From assembly GCA_963691815.1 (NCBI GenBank), contig OY829650.1, positions 34,411,077 to 34,475,076 of the forward strand: a stretch of 64,000 bases of DNA, read 5' to 3'. The position numbers were made by a program, and so were the translations under genes. Numbering within the stretch: the stretch's first letter is position 1; the number at the start of each line of letters is the position of its first letter. The notes beneath the pieces are model-generated. The model did not search any database, had not been told where the DNA came from, and was given only the letters and a program-made list of their open reading frames with translations. This stretch comes from Echiichthys vipera (lineage: Eukaryota; Chordata; Actinopteri; Perciformes; Trachinidae). Shown one piece after another: positions 36,354 to 49,320 of this stretch.

Positions 36354-36599
36354 TGTCAATCGCTATAGCTAGTAAATCAATGTGGGGGCAAGTGTGTTTA
36401 CTTACTATGCTGAAGGTTGCCCTACACCCACCGATCCTATTCACCACTATCAAACTAAATTGAATATACACACTTACAGTGATGCATAAAATACAGCTAA
36501 AACTAAAATGTATGGACTTATAGTTATATATGTTAAGTTGCACAACCTAAAGGAAATGTTTATGTATTATTATGTATAATGTATAGAATAGAAGAGAAA

Positions 36600-37530
36600 G
36601 ACTTCCAGTTTGGCTGAGATGGAGTAGACACGGGTCAAGTCTCGTTCCCGCAACTTTTGATAATTTCACGTTTCAGGATCTCGTCTTGTTAGACGGATAC
36701 ACCACCCAAATATGTCGATGTATGCAACCAGACAGACTGTAAAAGACCAGGGGGCGAAGGTTAGCACCACAGACGAGGCAGGAGGCGAGAGCCCTTTCTG
36801 TCGATCTCAGAGCCTCCATTTCAACGCTCGAATCAAAGCTGGACCACGTCCTTGCCACAGTGTCCGACCACGCTCAGAAGATAGGCCCCCTTGAGATAAA
36901 TGCAAATTTACAAGACGAGAGTCTGCTAACGTTGAAGGCCTCCTGTGCAACACTAACAGAGAGCAACGCTAAACTTCTGGCTAAAACCAGTGACCTAGAA
37001 TCCTGCAACCAGTGCCATAATCTCCATGTGATTGCACTACCTGAATCAGTTGAGGGGCCGCGGCCGACAGCCTTCTTTGCGGAGCTGCTCATGGAGGTTT
37101 TTATTCAACAATTCCTGGAATCACCGCCAGAATGTTACAAGGCTCACAGCACGCTATCCGAGAAGCCGAAGCCGGGTCAGAGTGCACGGCCAGTAATTAT
37201 CAGGCTACACAGGTTCCAGGTGAAGGAAAAAATCATAAGTGAAGCCCACGCCAGGAGAGGGAAGCTGCAGTACAGAGGCTCCCCCATTGCCATATACGAC
37301 GATTATACTCTGGAGGTGGTTGCAGAGCGCTAAAAATACGAGAAGTGATGTCGGAGCTTTGTAACCCAGGCTTCAAACCCAGTTGCTGTTCCCTGCCAGG
37401 CTGGTCATCACAATGAAGGATGGAGGAAGGCAGAGACTCTCTTCGGTCAACGAGGCGAAAACCTTCATAACATCCACCCATGCGGAGGAGACCTGATGAC
37501 CGCAGAGGGTTGTTGATTTCATCACAGAGT
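36600..37530 (+). pseudogene. Tx1-like L1 LINE ORF1 fragment
   Basis: Encodes a coiled-coil-like stretch (SLLTLKASCATLTESNAKLL), then NLHVIALPESVEGPRPTAFF, the RRM-type core of L1/Tx1 ORF1 proteins, then ARPVIIRLHRFQVKEKII and LQYRGSPIAIYDDYTLEV of the C-terminal domain. The frame stops at VAER and continues out of frame afterwards. ORF1p binds LINE RNA. No ORF2 follows, so this is an isolated piece. Confidence 0.75.
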
Positions 37531-37719
37531 CATGTCATGTTGTCTGGATAACCGTGAGTCGATGTGGGGCTAACTGTGTAGCTGTGTTTTAGCCGGCCCC
37601 AGACCGCCCAGAGTTTATTTTTAGATTGCAGCACTAAGAGTTAAAGTTCTGGTTGGTTGCTGATATTCTGTCAATTAAAGAGTTTTGAACAGAAATTGCT
37701 AAATGGACATTTTAAATAT

Positions 37720-40235
37720 TCAATTCAATTCAATTCAATTTTATTTATAGTGCCAAATCATAACAAAAGTTATCTCAGGACACTTTACAGTGTAGGTATA
37801 GACCACACTCTATGACTTATTTATGATTTACATAGACCCAACAATTCCCCCGTAGAGTACGGTGGCAACGAAAACCTTCCCTAGGGAGGACGGCCATCTG
37901 TCTTGACCGGTTGGGGAGGAAGAAAAGGAGAGATTAAAGACAAACAGATGGAAAAAGAGAGACAAAGAAAGACACAAAGACAGACAGAGACACACTTCCA
38001 GAGATGAAAGCAACCAAAAAGTAACAGGAACTATAAAAAATAATATCTATAGTAATGTGAATAAAAGTTGAATTTGTAACATGCATTGATGAGACATGAA
38101 TGACAGACAGAGAGTAGAGAAGCTCAGAGTATTAGGAAAAGTCTTATCCCCCAGCAGACTGGGCAGCATCATTAAGCAGAGCAAAATCAGCTTAAAAAAT
38201 AACAACATAGCTAAGGGCTAGTAAGCACTAGCTGAAAGCTTTTTTTCTTTTTTTAAAAAGGAAAGTTTTAAGTTTACTCTTAAATATGGGGACAGTGTCT
38301 GCATCCCGAATAACACTTGGGAGTTGGTTCCAGAAGAGACAAGCTTGATTGCTGAAGGCTCTGCCACCCATTCTACATTTGGAGACTCTAGGAACGACAA
38401 GTAGCCCTGCATTCTCAGAGCGCAGCGATCTAGTCAGGTAATATGGTACTATGAGCTCTTTAAGATACGACGGAGCCTGACCAATAAGAGCTTTGTAGGT
38501 AAGGAGAAGGATTTTAAATTCTATTCTAGATTTTACAGGTAGCCGGTGCAAAGAAGCTTATACAGGAAAAATATGTTATCTTCGATTTGTGTTAGTTAGT
38601 ACACGAGCTGCAGCATTTTGGACCAACTGGAGACTCTTAACAGACTTATTGGAGCAGCCTGATAATAAGAAATTGCAGTAGTCAAGCCTAGAAGTAACAA
38701 ATGCATGGACTAGTTTTCTGCATTTTCTGAGACACAATGTTCCTAATTTCCGCAATATTACGCAGGTGAAAATATACAGTCTTTGTTGTTGATTTTATGT
38801 GAGAATCAAAGGACATATCCTGATAAAAAAAAAAACACCCAGATTCCTGACTATGGTGCACAACACAACATTATCCAGAGAGACAATATCTTTAGATATT
38901 GAGTTTCAGAGGCCTTCAGGGCAAAGTACAACAATTTCAAAAAAAATAGTTTTACCTTAGTTTAGATTAATTAGAAAATTACAGGTCATCAAGCTTTTTA
39001 TTTCCTTAATGAACATTTGAAGTTTACCTAACTGATCGGTTTCTTCTGTTTTAATCTAAAATATAATTGTGTACACATCAGCATAACAATGAAAATTTAT
39101 TTTTTATGGAGTGCTTCCTTATAATATTTCCTAAGGGAAGCATCTATAAAATGAATATAATCGGTCCAAGGACAGAACCCTATGGGACACCGTGACTAAC
39201 TTTAATGTGCATGGAGTATTTGTCATTAACATGTACAAACTGAGATCGATCTGATAAATACGAGTTAAACCAGCTTAATGTGGTTCCCTTAATGCCAATT
39301 AGATGCTCCAGTCTCTGTAGCAGGATGCGATGGTTAATAGTGTCGAAGGCAGCACTAAGATCTAGTAAAACAAGTACAACAGAGACAAGTCTTTCGTCTG
39401 AAGCTATTAGAAGTTCGTTAGTAATTTTAACCAGTGCTGTCTTAGTGCTATGATTCGCTCTAAATCCTGACTGGAAGTCCTCAAATAACTCATTATTATG
39501 TAAAAAGTTAAACAGCTGATTCATAACTAATTTCTCCAGGATTTTAGAGAGAAAAGGAAGGTTAGATATAGGTCCATAGTTGGCTAGTACCTCTGGATCA
39601 AGACTGGGCTTTTAAGAGGTTTGAATACAGCTACTTTAAAAGACTGTGGTATATAACCTGCTGATAAAGGCATATTAATCATATTTAATACAGGAGTGCT
39701 AACTAAAGGTAACACTTCTTTAAGTAACCTAGTTGGAATAGAGTCTAGGAGACAAGTAGAAGGCATTGATGCCGAAATAGTAGAGGTTAATTTGTTAAAG
39801 TCAACAGTAGAAAAGCAGTCCAAGAATATATCAGTTCAGAAAAACTAACATTGGTACAGGAATCTTAAATATTAGGCAGTCGAGTGTTGTTTGTAGTGAG
39901 CCTGCAACACTGTCAGCAAGGTGATCAATTTCAGAGAAAATAAGGTTAGTGCAGGAATCTTGAATATTAGGATAAGGCATTAAAGTAAATGCAGATGGAA
40001 TGGCTTCCTTAAATTTAATTACAGCACTATCAGATAAACATCTAGTGTAGAAACTTTTGCCCAGAGGTGGGTAGTCCTGTAATATGAATTCAAAAGTTCT
40101 TAAATAATGGTCTGATGAAACAGGATTCTGTGGAAAGACTATTAAGTCTTTCATTTCCACACTATAAGCCAAAACAAGGTCGAGCGTGTGATTAAAACAG
40201 TGAGTAAGTTTATACACACTCTGACTAAAACCAAT
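37720..40235 (-). mobile_element. L2-clade LINE copy C, rearranged
   Basis: (AATTC)n tail at 37720, 3' UTR, decayed ORF2. Around 39830..39900 the order is abnormal: a segment ending AATATTAGG is followed by GCAGTCGAGTG and then by a second version of the same segment. The element ends at about 40235 against another LINE. Confidence 0.8.
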
Positions 40236-40238
40236 CAA
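38218..40238 (-). pseudogene. L2 ORF2 (RT), copy C
   Basis: Fragments right to left: linker with TRCLSDSAVIKFKEAIPSA (39831..40238), TCLLDSIPTRLLKEVLPL (39584..39823), FQSGFRANHSTKTAL and DLSAAFDTINHR (39180..39524), and the C-terminal HRLPVKSRIEFK part (38228..38551). Frameshifts and an internal deletion plus duplication make it inactive. Confidence 0.8.
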
Positions 40239-40240
40239 AT

Positions 40241-40615
40241 TTAATAGTAATAATAATCCCCCACGACATCACCGGCCCTCCTGATCAGTTTGTTCAGTCT
40301 GTTGGTGTCTGTGACCTTAAGCCCACTGCCCCAGCATGTGACATTGAAGAAGATCGCACTGGCCACAACAGACTCAAAAAACATCCTAAGCATCGTCTGG
40401 AAGATGTTAAAGGACCTCAGCCTCCTCAGGTAGAAGAGTCGACTTTGGATCTTTTTGTAGACAGCCTTGGCATTTCTAGTCCAGTTCAACTTATTATTAA
40501 AGTACACCCCTAGGTACTTATACTTCTCTACAGTGTCCACACGGATCCCCTGGATGGAGACAGGGGTCACAGGTGAGAACCGCGAGAAGCTACTATTAGG
40601 GGACAAGTGATATCC
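40241..40615 (-). pseudogene. Rex1-type LINE RT C-terminal fragment
   Basis: Encodes YKYLGVYFNNKLNW, SRLFYLRRLRSFNIF, FFESVVASAIFF and RLNKLIRRAG, in the same order as the intact Rex1 ORF at 31170..34295. It joins L2 copy C with only a TAATAATAATAA-like junction between. Both ends truncated. Confidence 0.75.
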
Positions 40616-40734
40616 CATATTTCTCAAATGAGAAGGGCTCAACGAGCTAGGCTGGTTGAAATTGCAGAGGAACTGTATGGCCTCTAAATGACACATGTAG
40701 TGGAGAGACAGCTACGATAATCCAAACATATTTT

Positions 40735-40860
40735 TTACATTCTTGCTAAGGTCCTCACCCTCCGCCTCCAAAGTGTTATGGCATTGGTAATTTCACTAGA
40801 TCAGACAGGCTTCACATTAGGGACACATCCATTCTTCAACACCAGAAGGCTGCTTGGTGC
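40735..40860 (+). pseudogene. Tx1-like L1 RT fragment
   Basis: The plus strand reads FLAKVLTLRLQSVMALVI then SLDQTGFT and HPFFNTRRL, the RT segment around the conserved DQTGF motif of Tx1/L1 LINEs. Only about 40 codons remain. Confidence 0.6.
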
Positions 40861-41925
40861 GTTGACATATCCCGGAAGGCCTCCTTCTTCAGTCGGACAG
40901 CTTCCCTGACTACCTGTGTCCACCATGGTGTTCGAGGGTTACCACCCCTTGAGGCATCTAAGACCTTGAGGCCACAGCTTACCGCTGCAGCTTCAGCAAT
41001 GGAAGCTTTGAACATTGCCCAATCCGGTTCAATGCCCCCAACCTCCACAGGGATGGGAGGTCTGAGTTGAAGATCTCTCGGACAGGGGCCTCCTCCAGAC
41101 GTTCCCAGTTCACCCGCACTACTCGTTTGGGCTTACCTGGTCTGTCCAGAATCTTCTCCCATCCTCTGACTCAACCCATCACCAGATGGCAATCAGTTGC
41201 CAGCTCTGCCACTCTCTTCACTCGAGTGTCCAAAACATACAGCCTTAGATCAGATGATACGATCACAAAATCGATCATCGACCTTTGGCCTAGGGTGCTC
41301 TGGTACCACGTACACTTATGAGCATCCTTATGTTCAAAAATGGTGTTAGTTATAGACAATCCGTGACTAGCACAGAAGTCTTATAACAGATGACTGCTCG
41401 GATTTACATCCTCCCAATCAAACCTCTCCAGGTGTCTCCATCATTGCCCGCATGGGCCTCCCAGCAGAACTATGGAGTCCCCTACTGGAGCCTCATGCAG
41501 GACTCAATTCAGGGTCTCCAAGAAGGCCGAATACTCTGAACTGCTGTTCGGTGCATATGCACATACAACAGTCAGAGTTTTTCCCCCTACCACCCACAGG
41601 TGTAAGGAAGTGACCATCTCGTCCACCGGGGTGAACTCCAACACCGTGGCGCTAAGCCGGGGATTTGTGAGTATTTATGAGTACCCTGGGCAACTCCAGA
41701 GAAGAATAGGGTCCAAACCCTATCCAGGAGTACGGTTCCAGAACCGAGACTGTGCAGAGAGGTAAGCCCCACCAGATCTAACTGGTAGCGCTCCACCTCC
41801 TGCACAAGCTCCGGCTCCTTCCCCGACAGAGAGGTGACATTCCACGTCCCCAAAGCCAACCTCTGCTGCCCCTATCTGGTCCGTCGAGGCCCCTCACCTT
41901 CACTGTCACCGAGACCAGACGATGA
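40836..41925 (-). mobile_element. APE-type LINE fragment, endonuclease and linker
   Basis: Read right to left: endonuclease start GTWNVTSLSGKEPELV (41587..41859), central part with decayed LLGG where LLGDFN is expected, then SITNTIFEHKDAHKCTW and MIDFVIVSSDLR (41171..41359), and a linker with NPRTPWWTQVVREAV (40836..41048). It belongs to the same family as 5690..6262. The DFN motif is lost in a frameshift near 41430, and the RT is absent, so it is dead. Exact clade unresolved. Confidence 0.75.
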
Positions 41926-43537
41926 ATGGCATTAAACTACAAGCAGTCCACCACTAAAAGTATTTAGTTACCTCTATCTCGCTTTGCATGGTTTCAGCTG
42001 GACTATGGTTAAAGGGGGGTATTATGTTTTTCCTTAGTTTCTGTCATGTCATATATACAGTATAATGTTGCAGTGTTGGGTGTTCATATTTAACATGGGG
42101 AAAACCTCAAATAATGTGGTAAATTTAAAAGTAACCCCTGTGAGCAAAAAACTCATAATTCAGACTCCGTCCGTTCAGTCCTGAACACTCCATTTCTGAC
42201 ATTTTTTTCCCCTTTCAGCTCGGGTTGACAGGTGAACCTGTTCTTGGCTGCTTGTGTTGTTCATTCCTCTGGATTTTTTGGATCACACTCCTGTTGGAAC
42301 CTGATGTGTAGTGTTTAGTTTAAAAAGCATAATTTGTTTATTTATATCCAGTTGGTTGTCTGCAGGCATCAGTAGTAGGAGTAGTCTATTGTCTTGATTG
42401 AGCTCAAGTTTCATCAATGAGGCACCAGCCAGGGCCAGAGCTCCCTGGGGATTAGCAAAGTGGGAAGGAAATACAATAAAATGTGAGGGCAAATTAAACT
42501 ATAAATGCATTAGGTCCATCTTGCTAGCTTGTCTGCAGTAAAAAGATTCTAGGAAAGTTGCAGCCACCCATTTTGCATAATGTGAAAATGTACTAAGCAC
42601 TTGCTGTCTGGGTCAACATGCTGTACATAAATTCTGGTGCAGCCGACTCCACCCTGGCCATTAAGGCCATTAACACTTCTCTGTGGAAGGCCCAAGACAT
42701 GGAAAAGATGAGCTATGTTTTGATGGAGTGCAGAATTGGCTCGATTCACCAACATACTTTATCACTCCCACCAGCCATTACTGTAACATTTTAAACTTTG
42801 AACACATTAGTAATCATACAGACAACATTAATGACAGGCAAAATAAGTCAACATAAATATGACTTCCATGACAGTGGATCAATGATTGGCCTGTGTGTAT
42901 GCTGGCTCAGAGAGAAGCAATGTTTGCTTGCTGATTGATGATTCTGATGATGGTCTGTTACAGTCCCAGTTTAAGTATATGGGAGCTATTGTGAACGGTT
43001 CCATAATGACTGGTTATACCAATTCTTTCTATACAAAATGTACCTGATCACTGAGCAGGGTGTGTGGACATCCTTATTCACAATAACCAGTTATTCATGT
43101 CAAAATGAAATATTCTCAACCTACAGCCAATCAAACCTATTTCAGTTTTACATGGGCTTCTCCAAACATTTTTTAACCTTTTTAAATTATGTGACTGGGG
43201 ACTACAATACAACATACATCAGCCATGTTTTTTTGTTTGAATACAAATACAGTTGTTCCATGCCTCTGTGGGACAGCGAAATGCTACATGCTTCATAGAG
43301 CGAATGATTCATTATCCATTCACCAACCACATTGTTCTCTATTAAGGCAGGCTTTTCCCTCTGTCCTCAAGTATGACCATTCAGAACAGCTATGATCATG
43401 TTTGCCTTCAGGCGTGGTTTGACAACAGGCCTAATTACTTCATTTATTTGTTATTATTGAATTTTTGCTTACTGTAAAATATTAATACTCAAATTAACAG
43501 TAATTTATGTAGCCAGGGAATAAATCCCAGCATTAAA
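41926..43537. other. no recognised feature
   Basis: Non-coding, no repeat ends or domains seen. Confidence 0.4.
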
Positions 43538-44357
43538 TGTAGCGGCCCCTTGGATTCATTAATTAAGACGCAGAGAGTTTCAAACGGGGGTCGATTTATT
43601 TCTTCGGTCTGCGTGCACCACGCACGATAAGCACCGTGAACACTACAGAATATAAAAACAAGTTTCACAAGTAATTCACACATCAGTCATGTTCACGTAT
43701 TCATTTTGTTTTAACCCAATACAACTCATTTAACCCAACTAAGTTATATATATTGTAATTTTTCACAGAATATATATGGCCTTTATCCTTATAACTTGTG
43801 CAATTAATTTCAAACAAATAGAATAATGACATTACTTATTATACATTAGAATAAAATCTCCTCTGAAAGTAATACACCCTCCACATTTTCTTACCTCATT
43901 CCACTCTCCAAGGGCGCTACTTACAGGATTGCAGCCATCGGCTAGCTTGCTCTCTAGCTCGATGCACATCTTAGTTTGGAGTTCTAATAACGGGTACGAA
44001 CAATAAGAATAATAAAATAAATCACAACATACTCTTTCCTTGCAGGATTTAAACAGATAAAAAATGATAAATAACTTATGTGTACGTTTTACCGTTCCGA
44101 CGATCTGTCAGCACATTGTGAACAGGAAGTTTAGCGCCACAAAAAAAAAACATTAGAAGAAGAAAAACGCTGCTCTTCAAAATAAAAGCAGCACTGACCA
44201 CAATGTGACACTGACATTTACACTCCCACCAAATCCCAGCACAATGAATGAACAAATACACAAAAAGTGAATGAATTGTAAAGGATTTTTTGACTCCATA
44301 AAATGAATAGCCTCAAGTTAAGCTATCCGAGGGATAACTATATAGGTTAGCATCACA
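43538..44357 (-). mobile_element. candidate BEL/Pao long terminal repeat
   Basis: Lies directly downstream (on the minus strand) of a BEL/Pao pol end and starts and ends TGT...ACA on the plus strand. The second LTR was not found, so its limits rest only on the end dinucleotides and position. Confidence 0.4.
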
Positions 44358-44391
44358 GATAAAAAAAAAACAGTGTGTGCAGGGTTGTCTA

Positions 44392-45650
44392 TCACTTTGT
44401 TCTAATCATTTCTCAAGGAGGAGCACCAATTTTTTGATTGGTCTCTCAATAACTGAGGGCTTGGAATGAGGATCTTGTTTTTTATATGGTTTACGTTCCC
44501 CAACTTGCACTTTAACTCGACGAATTAAGCGATCTCCACTTTGAACAGCCTCAATCACTCATCCAAGTTGTAACTGATTTCTTGGGAGGTTGTCATCTTT
44601 GAAAATGACAATATCATTCTCTTTGAGGTTGCGCTGAGGTAAGTGCCATTTCTGTCTTATGGATATGTTCATCAGATACTCTTTTTTCCAGCGGCTCCAA
44701 AACTGTTCAATAAGATACTGAACTCTTCTCCACCGCTTTGTCACGTACAGGTCCTCCTTGACAAATGCTCCAGGGGGAGGGAGAGCAACTTTAGTTTTCA
44801 TCATAATGAGGTGATTCGGTGTTGTAGGCTCCAGTGCCTGAGGATCATTGATTCCATCCACTGTCAATGGGTGGCTGTTAACAATAGCCATGGCCTCATA
44901 TAGTAGTGTTCTGAGGGATCATCAAGTCGACCTGGGCACTGTGCAAAGGTAGCGTTCAGCACATTCCTAATGGTTCTGATCTGTCGTTCCCAGACACCGC
45001 CTGCATGACTGTCAGAGGGAGCATTGAAGACAAATTCACACTGCTTCTCTGTCAGGAAGATTTCCATTAGCTTAATGTCACATTGTTTAAGTGCTTTCTT
45101 GAGCTCATTTCAGGCGCCAACAAAATTAGAGCCTTGGTCACAGCATAGTTTTTGAACAGCTCCTCTCAGGCTGATGAAGCATCTCATCTCAGTACACACA
45201 TGTGAAAATCAAGCCGTATCTTTTGTATTCTTTGCAAGCTTTCTTTACAATGAAAGGGCCGAAACAGTCCATGCCACTATACGTGAAGGGTGCTGAGGCT
45301 TCAACGCGTTCATTGGGAAGATCGGCCATTTGCTGCCTCTCTGTCGGCCGTATCACCCTGGCAACCAGCTTGCTCCCACCAATTACCCAAAATCCATTGG
45401 TCCGAAGCTCCATTAGGGTCTGGCTTCGACCCTGGTGGCATGTCTTAGCGTGGAAATGGGACACAACCAGCTTGGTGATGTGGCTGTTATTTGGTAAGAT
45501 AACTGGGCGCTTGACTAGGTGACAGAGCTATGACTGTTTCAATCTCCCACCGACACGGAGGAGTTCTTCGGACCACTTGGGGTTGAGACTGAAAAGAGAG
45601 CTTGAGTTTGGAAGGTCTTTTTCACCCTGAAGGATCTTTATTTCTTTGTC
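44392..45650 (-). pseudogene. BEL/Pao retrotransposon pol, integrase and C-terminus
   Basis: Minus strand, right to left: LNPKWSEELLRVGGRL near 45600, then AKTCHQGRSQTLMELR and FWVIGG of the zinc-binding part, PFTYSGMDCFGPF opening the integrase core (45189..45464), SHAGGVWERQIRTIRNVL at its end (44864..45067), and the BEL-specific C-terminal domain with PLTVDGIND, TPNHLIMMK and KRWRRVQYL (44559..44891). The last frame runs on to a TGA at 44392..44394. At least four stops or frameshifts interrupt it. Protease and RT are absent, cut off near the Tx1 L1 insertion on the right. Confidence 0.8.
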
Positions 45651-45779
45651 TTTCTCTCTCTCTCCCACCACCCTTCTCCCCAGGGCTAGAGATGTGGATC
45701 TATTGTCGGGTGAATCTTTCCGGACATCAGTCAGTCCCCTTTTCCCATGGCCTCCCTAGGTGGGTTGAGTAGAACATCA

Positions 45780-48560
45780 ACAAAATTTGTAAACTGGAAT
45801 TTGGGGCACTCAATCACCCCGTAAAGCGAAGCACAGTATTTTCCTACCTGAGGAAACTTAAGGCAGAGGTAATAATCCTACAGAAAACACATCTACGCAC
45901 GTCAGATATTCCCAGATTACAAAGAGGTTGTGTATCACAAGTCTTTCATTCCAAATTTAACTCCAAGTGTAGGGGAACAGCTATCTTGATAGGGAAAAAT
46001 GTGCAGTTTGTATCTTCAAAAGTAGTGGCTGATATAAATAGGCGCTTTGTTATTGTTCAGGGCAGGTTGTATAAATTTCCAGTGGTTTTAGTCAATATAT
46101 ATGCCCCAAATGAGGACAGCCCTGACTTCTATAAGAAACTGTTTAGCTGCATCCCAGAGTCAGGCACACACCACTTGATATTAGGAGGAGATTTCAATAC
46201 TGTCCTGCAACCCTCTCTTGACCGCTTTAAAATCCCAGCAGGCCCTCTCTCCAAATCTGCTCATATTATTAAGACATTTTGCCAGTCCAGTGGTGGTAGA
46301 TCTTTGGAGATTTAAAAATCCAACACTGAAGAAGTTTTCCTTTTTTTCTACTGCACAACAGACGTATTCAAGGATTGATTTTTTCCTTATATACAAAAAA
46401 ATGCTTCACCTTAAGTTGTGTTAATATGATAGTGTAGTCATCTCTGACCACTCACCAGTCATCATGGAGCTCTGGCTCCAGAATAATGTAGCCAGAAGGC
46501 GCAACTGGCGTCTCAATCATACACTTTTAACAGAAAAGTACTTTGTGGACTTAATTTTGGCTCATATTGACTTTTTGCTTGAAACTAACAAGCTGCCAGA
46601 TACCAATATATTTACCTTATGGGAAACACTTAAAGTATACTTGAGGGGTAACATAATAGAATACACATCTCCACTGAACAAAAGCAGGTCGAAACGCTTC
46701 ACAGAATTAACCACACTTATTCATGACGTTGATGAGCAACTCTCTGACTCTCCGTCAACAGACCTCCACAAGAAAAGGATTGCATTGCAGACAGAGTTCG
46801 ATCTTCTTGCCTCTTAACAGGCTGAAGAGAAATTTAAAATCAAGACAGAGCCACTACGAACATGGAGAACGTTGGCTGCTTTCTCATCAGTTACGCCAAT
46901 TTTCGGCTGTCAATTATATTACAGAAATACAAGCCACTGATGGCACCATCAAATCAGACCCGAAAGATATTAATTATCAGTTTAAATTTTTTTACTCCTC
47001 CCTATATAGGTTGGATAGCTGTCGTGCAAACAATTTTGTAGAAAATCTGGACTTGCTAAAAGATAAGTCCAGCCTAGAAGAGCCAATATCTGATGTTGAA
47101 ATTGGCCAAGCAATTAAACTAATGAAAAGTAGAAAAGCACCCGGCCCAGATGGTAACCCCATTGAATTTTATAAGACTTTTTCCAGTAAATTGACACCAC
47201 TTCTACGCTCTGTATATACAGAATTGCTTGAACAAAAAAAGCTCCCTACATCTTTGACCCAGGCTTCAATTTCTGTTCTACCAAAAAAAGATAAAGACCC
47301 AACCAAGTGCCAATCATACCGACCAATCAGCCTACTTACATAAGATTACAAAATACTTACAAAGTATACTTTTGACCGAATCGAATATGGACACATAAAG
47401 TCTCGTTATATGCGGACAACCTTTTGCTATTCATATCAGACACTGAAAATTATATTCCAAAGTGCCTGGACACAATCTCACAATTTAGTTTAGCCTCAGG
47501 TTATAAAATCAATTTAACAAAGAGTGTATTATTCCCCATTAATAGTAAAGCATTGATGATGTCCTTTGATTAAGTGCAAATTTAGAGTCACAACTGGCCC
47601 CCTAACAGACTCAAGGTAACATGCCATTATAAAGACCTTCTTAAACTTAACTATAGACCACTTATAGATCAAGCTAGTAAGGATAACAATCGCTGGTCAA
47701 CGTTTCCATTATCTCTGGCCGGTCGTATTAACTGAGTTAAGATGGTTATTCTACCAAAAATTCTATACTTATTCCAGACAGTCCCCATTTTCTTGACAAA
47801 ATCATATTTTCAAGAATTAGATAAATATATAAGCACATTCCTTTGGAATAAGACTATACCACGCAAATCTGTACTGGGGAAATGCAAAACAAATGGTGGT
47901 CTAGCGCTGCCAAACTTTTTGTATTATTATTGGGCAGTCAATAGTCATAACATGACTGTCTGGTACAATACTTGTGTGAAAGGGGAAGGTCTAAACGGGT
48001 CTCTCATGGAACAACAAGCCTGTTTGCTAGTCTCCTTAGCATCTATATTGTGTGTCCCATTACCATTAGCAGTTGGGGCACATACAAACAACCCAATTGT
48101 GAGATGCACTCTATCTATATGGAACCAATTTCGTAAACACTTTGGCCTTACGCAAGCTTTGGTGTCAATGCCTTTTATCGCCAATCCCCTTTTTAGACCT
48201 TCTTTGTTAGATGCAGCTAGATATACCCCGGCTCAGATCCAAACCGCATTAGATGCCATCAGGCCCCTGCCACTCTGGGACACATGTTTTGGACATGCTC
48301 AAAACTACACACATTCTGATCAGAGATTTTCAATACATTCTCTTATATCTGTAAAAAAAAAAAAGAATCAAGGCAGATCCAGTTACCTCAGTATTCTGGG
48401 TTACCCCTAGCAACAGCGGGCTATCAAAACATCATTCAGACTTATCCGTTTTGGTTGGAAATCAACCACACCTCCATCCCATTCACGTTGGGTCCGTGAG
48501 GTGATCAGATGCACAATTCAGGGCTTTGTAAAAAGGTTAAAAAAAAACAAAACTTTGCTA
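45780..48560 (+). pseudogene. Tx1-like L1 LINE ORF2, internally deleted
   Basis: Starts with WNFGALNHPVKRS, the opening of the L1 endonuclease; GGDFNT (about 46190) and VVISDHSP (about 46445) give the catalytic Asp and Asp-His. The linker is MRRNWR-like, then RKAPGPDG and SYRPISLL begin RT (46723..47343). There the sequence jumps: the palm with DQTGF and AFDRVE is missing, and the frame resumes at YADN, where the YADD box should be, followed by GYKINLTKS. The C-terminal domain (47742..48410) has MVILPKILYLFQ and FLWNK. Several frameshifts besides. It ends where L2 copy D begins. Confidence 0.8.
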
Positions 48561-48774
48561 CATTTGTGTAGTGTATTTGTAGCGCTGGAGGCGAGGCTCA
48601 GTGAGTTAGAGGCACGGCTCCGCACCATGGAAGCTCAGTCTTATGCTACGGTAGCTAGCCGGCCACCTATAACTTTGGCCGGTGCGAAGCCACATAGTGT
48701 AGCGTTAGCTTCTGTTAGCCCTCCCCTGGCAATCCCTGAGCAGCCAGGGTCCTCGTGGGTGACTGTGAGAGGAA

Positions 48775-49295
48775 TGTCATGAACGGTACAGGTATAACAC
48801 AAAAGGTAAAAGTACAAATCAAACGTTTAATAATATAAACGGATAAACGCAAAACACTACAAAGAATACAAATACAATAACTAACTAAACAAACACGGAA
48901 ACAACAGGAACAAGAAGACGACGGAAGATCAAGGAGACGGACGGGAAACGGGAACACGGGAAACTACGGAGAAAACAGAAAACAAACACGATTAGTCAAC
49001 TTACCACGGGGAGCGTGAAAATCACAACGAGAAAGGGGATGCCAGTCCGGGGGGAATAGTTTTACCAACACAGGGTCAACGACGGTCCGGCACTGCATGC
49101 CTGTCAGCTTCAGGTATTTAAGGTGGTGAGGTAATCAGCACCCCAAGGTGCAACAGGCTGCAGCTTGGGGGAACGCCTACCGGACCTAGACAGAGACAAG
49201 GGAAGGACACATGCAGGGAAACACAGACAGAGGGAGGGAGACAAACTCACACAAAAAGGAAGAGAGGAGGGTACTGACAGAACCAGATCTAGACA
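48775..49295 (-). repeat. chromovirus 3' LTR (left)
   Basis: 521 bp, TGTCATGAACGG to CCAGATCTAGACA, nearly identical to 53653..54179. By eye there are about 15 substitutions and several indels between the two LTRs, including a 28-bp stretch missing here, so the insertion is not fresh. As the element is on the minus strand this is the downstream LTR. Confidence 0.9.
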
Positions 49296-49320
49296 GTACC
49301 CCCCACCCCCCCCCCCCTCA
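49296..49320 (-). promoter_or_regulatory. polypurine tract of the chromovirus
   Basis: On the minus strand a run of G with few A (GAGGGGGGGG type) lies right before the 3' LTR, the usual primer site for plus-strand DNA synthesis. Confidence 0.75.
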
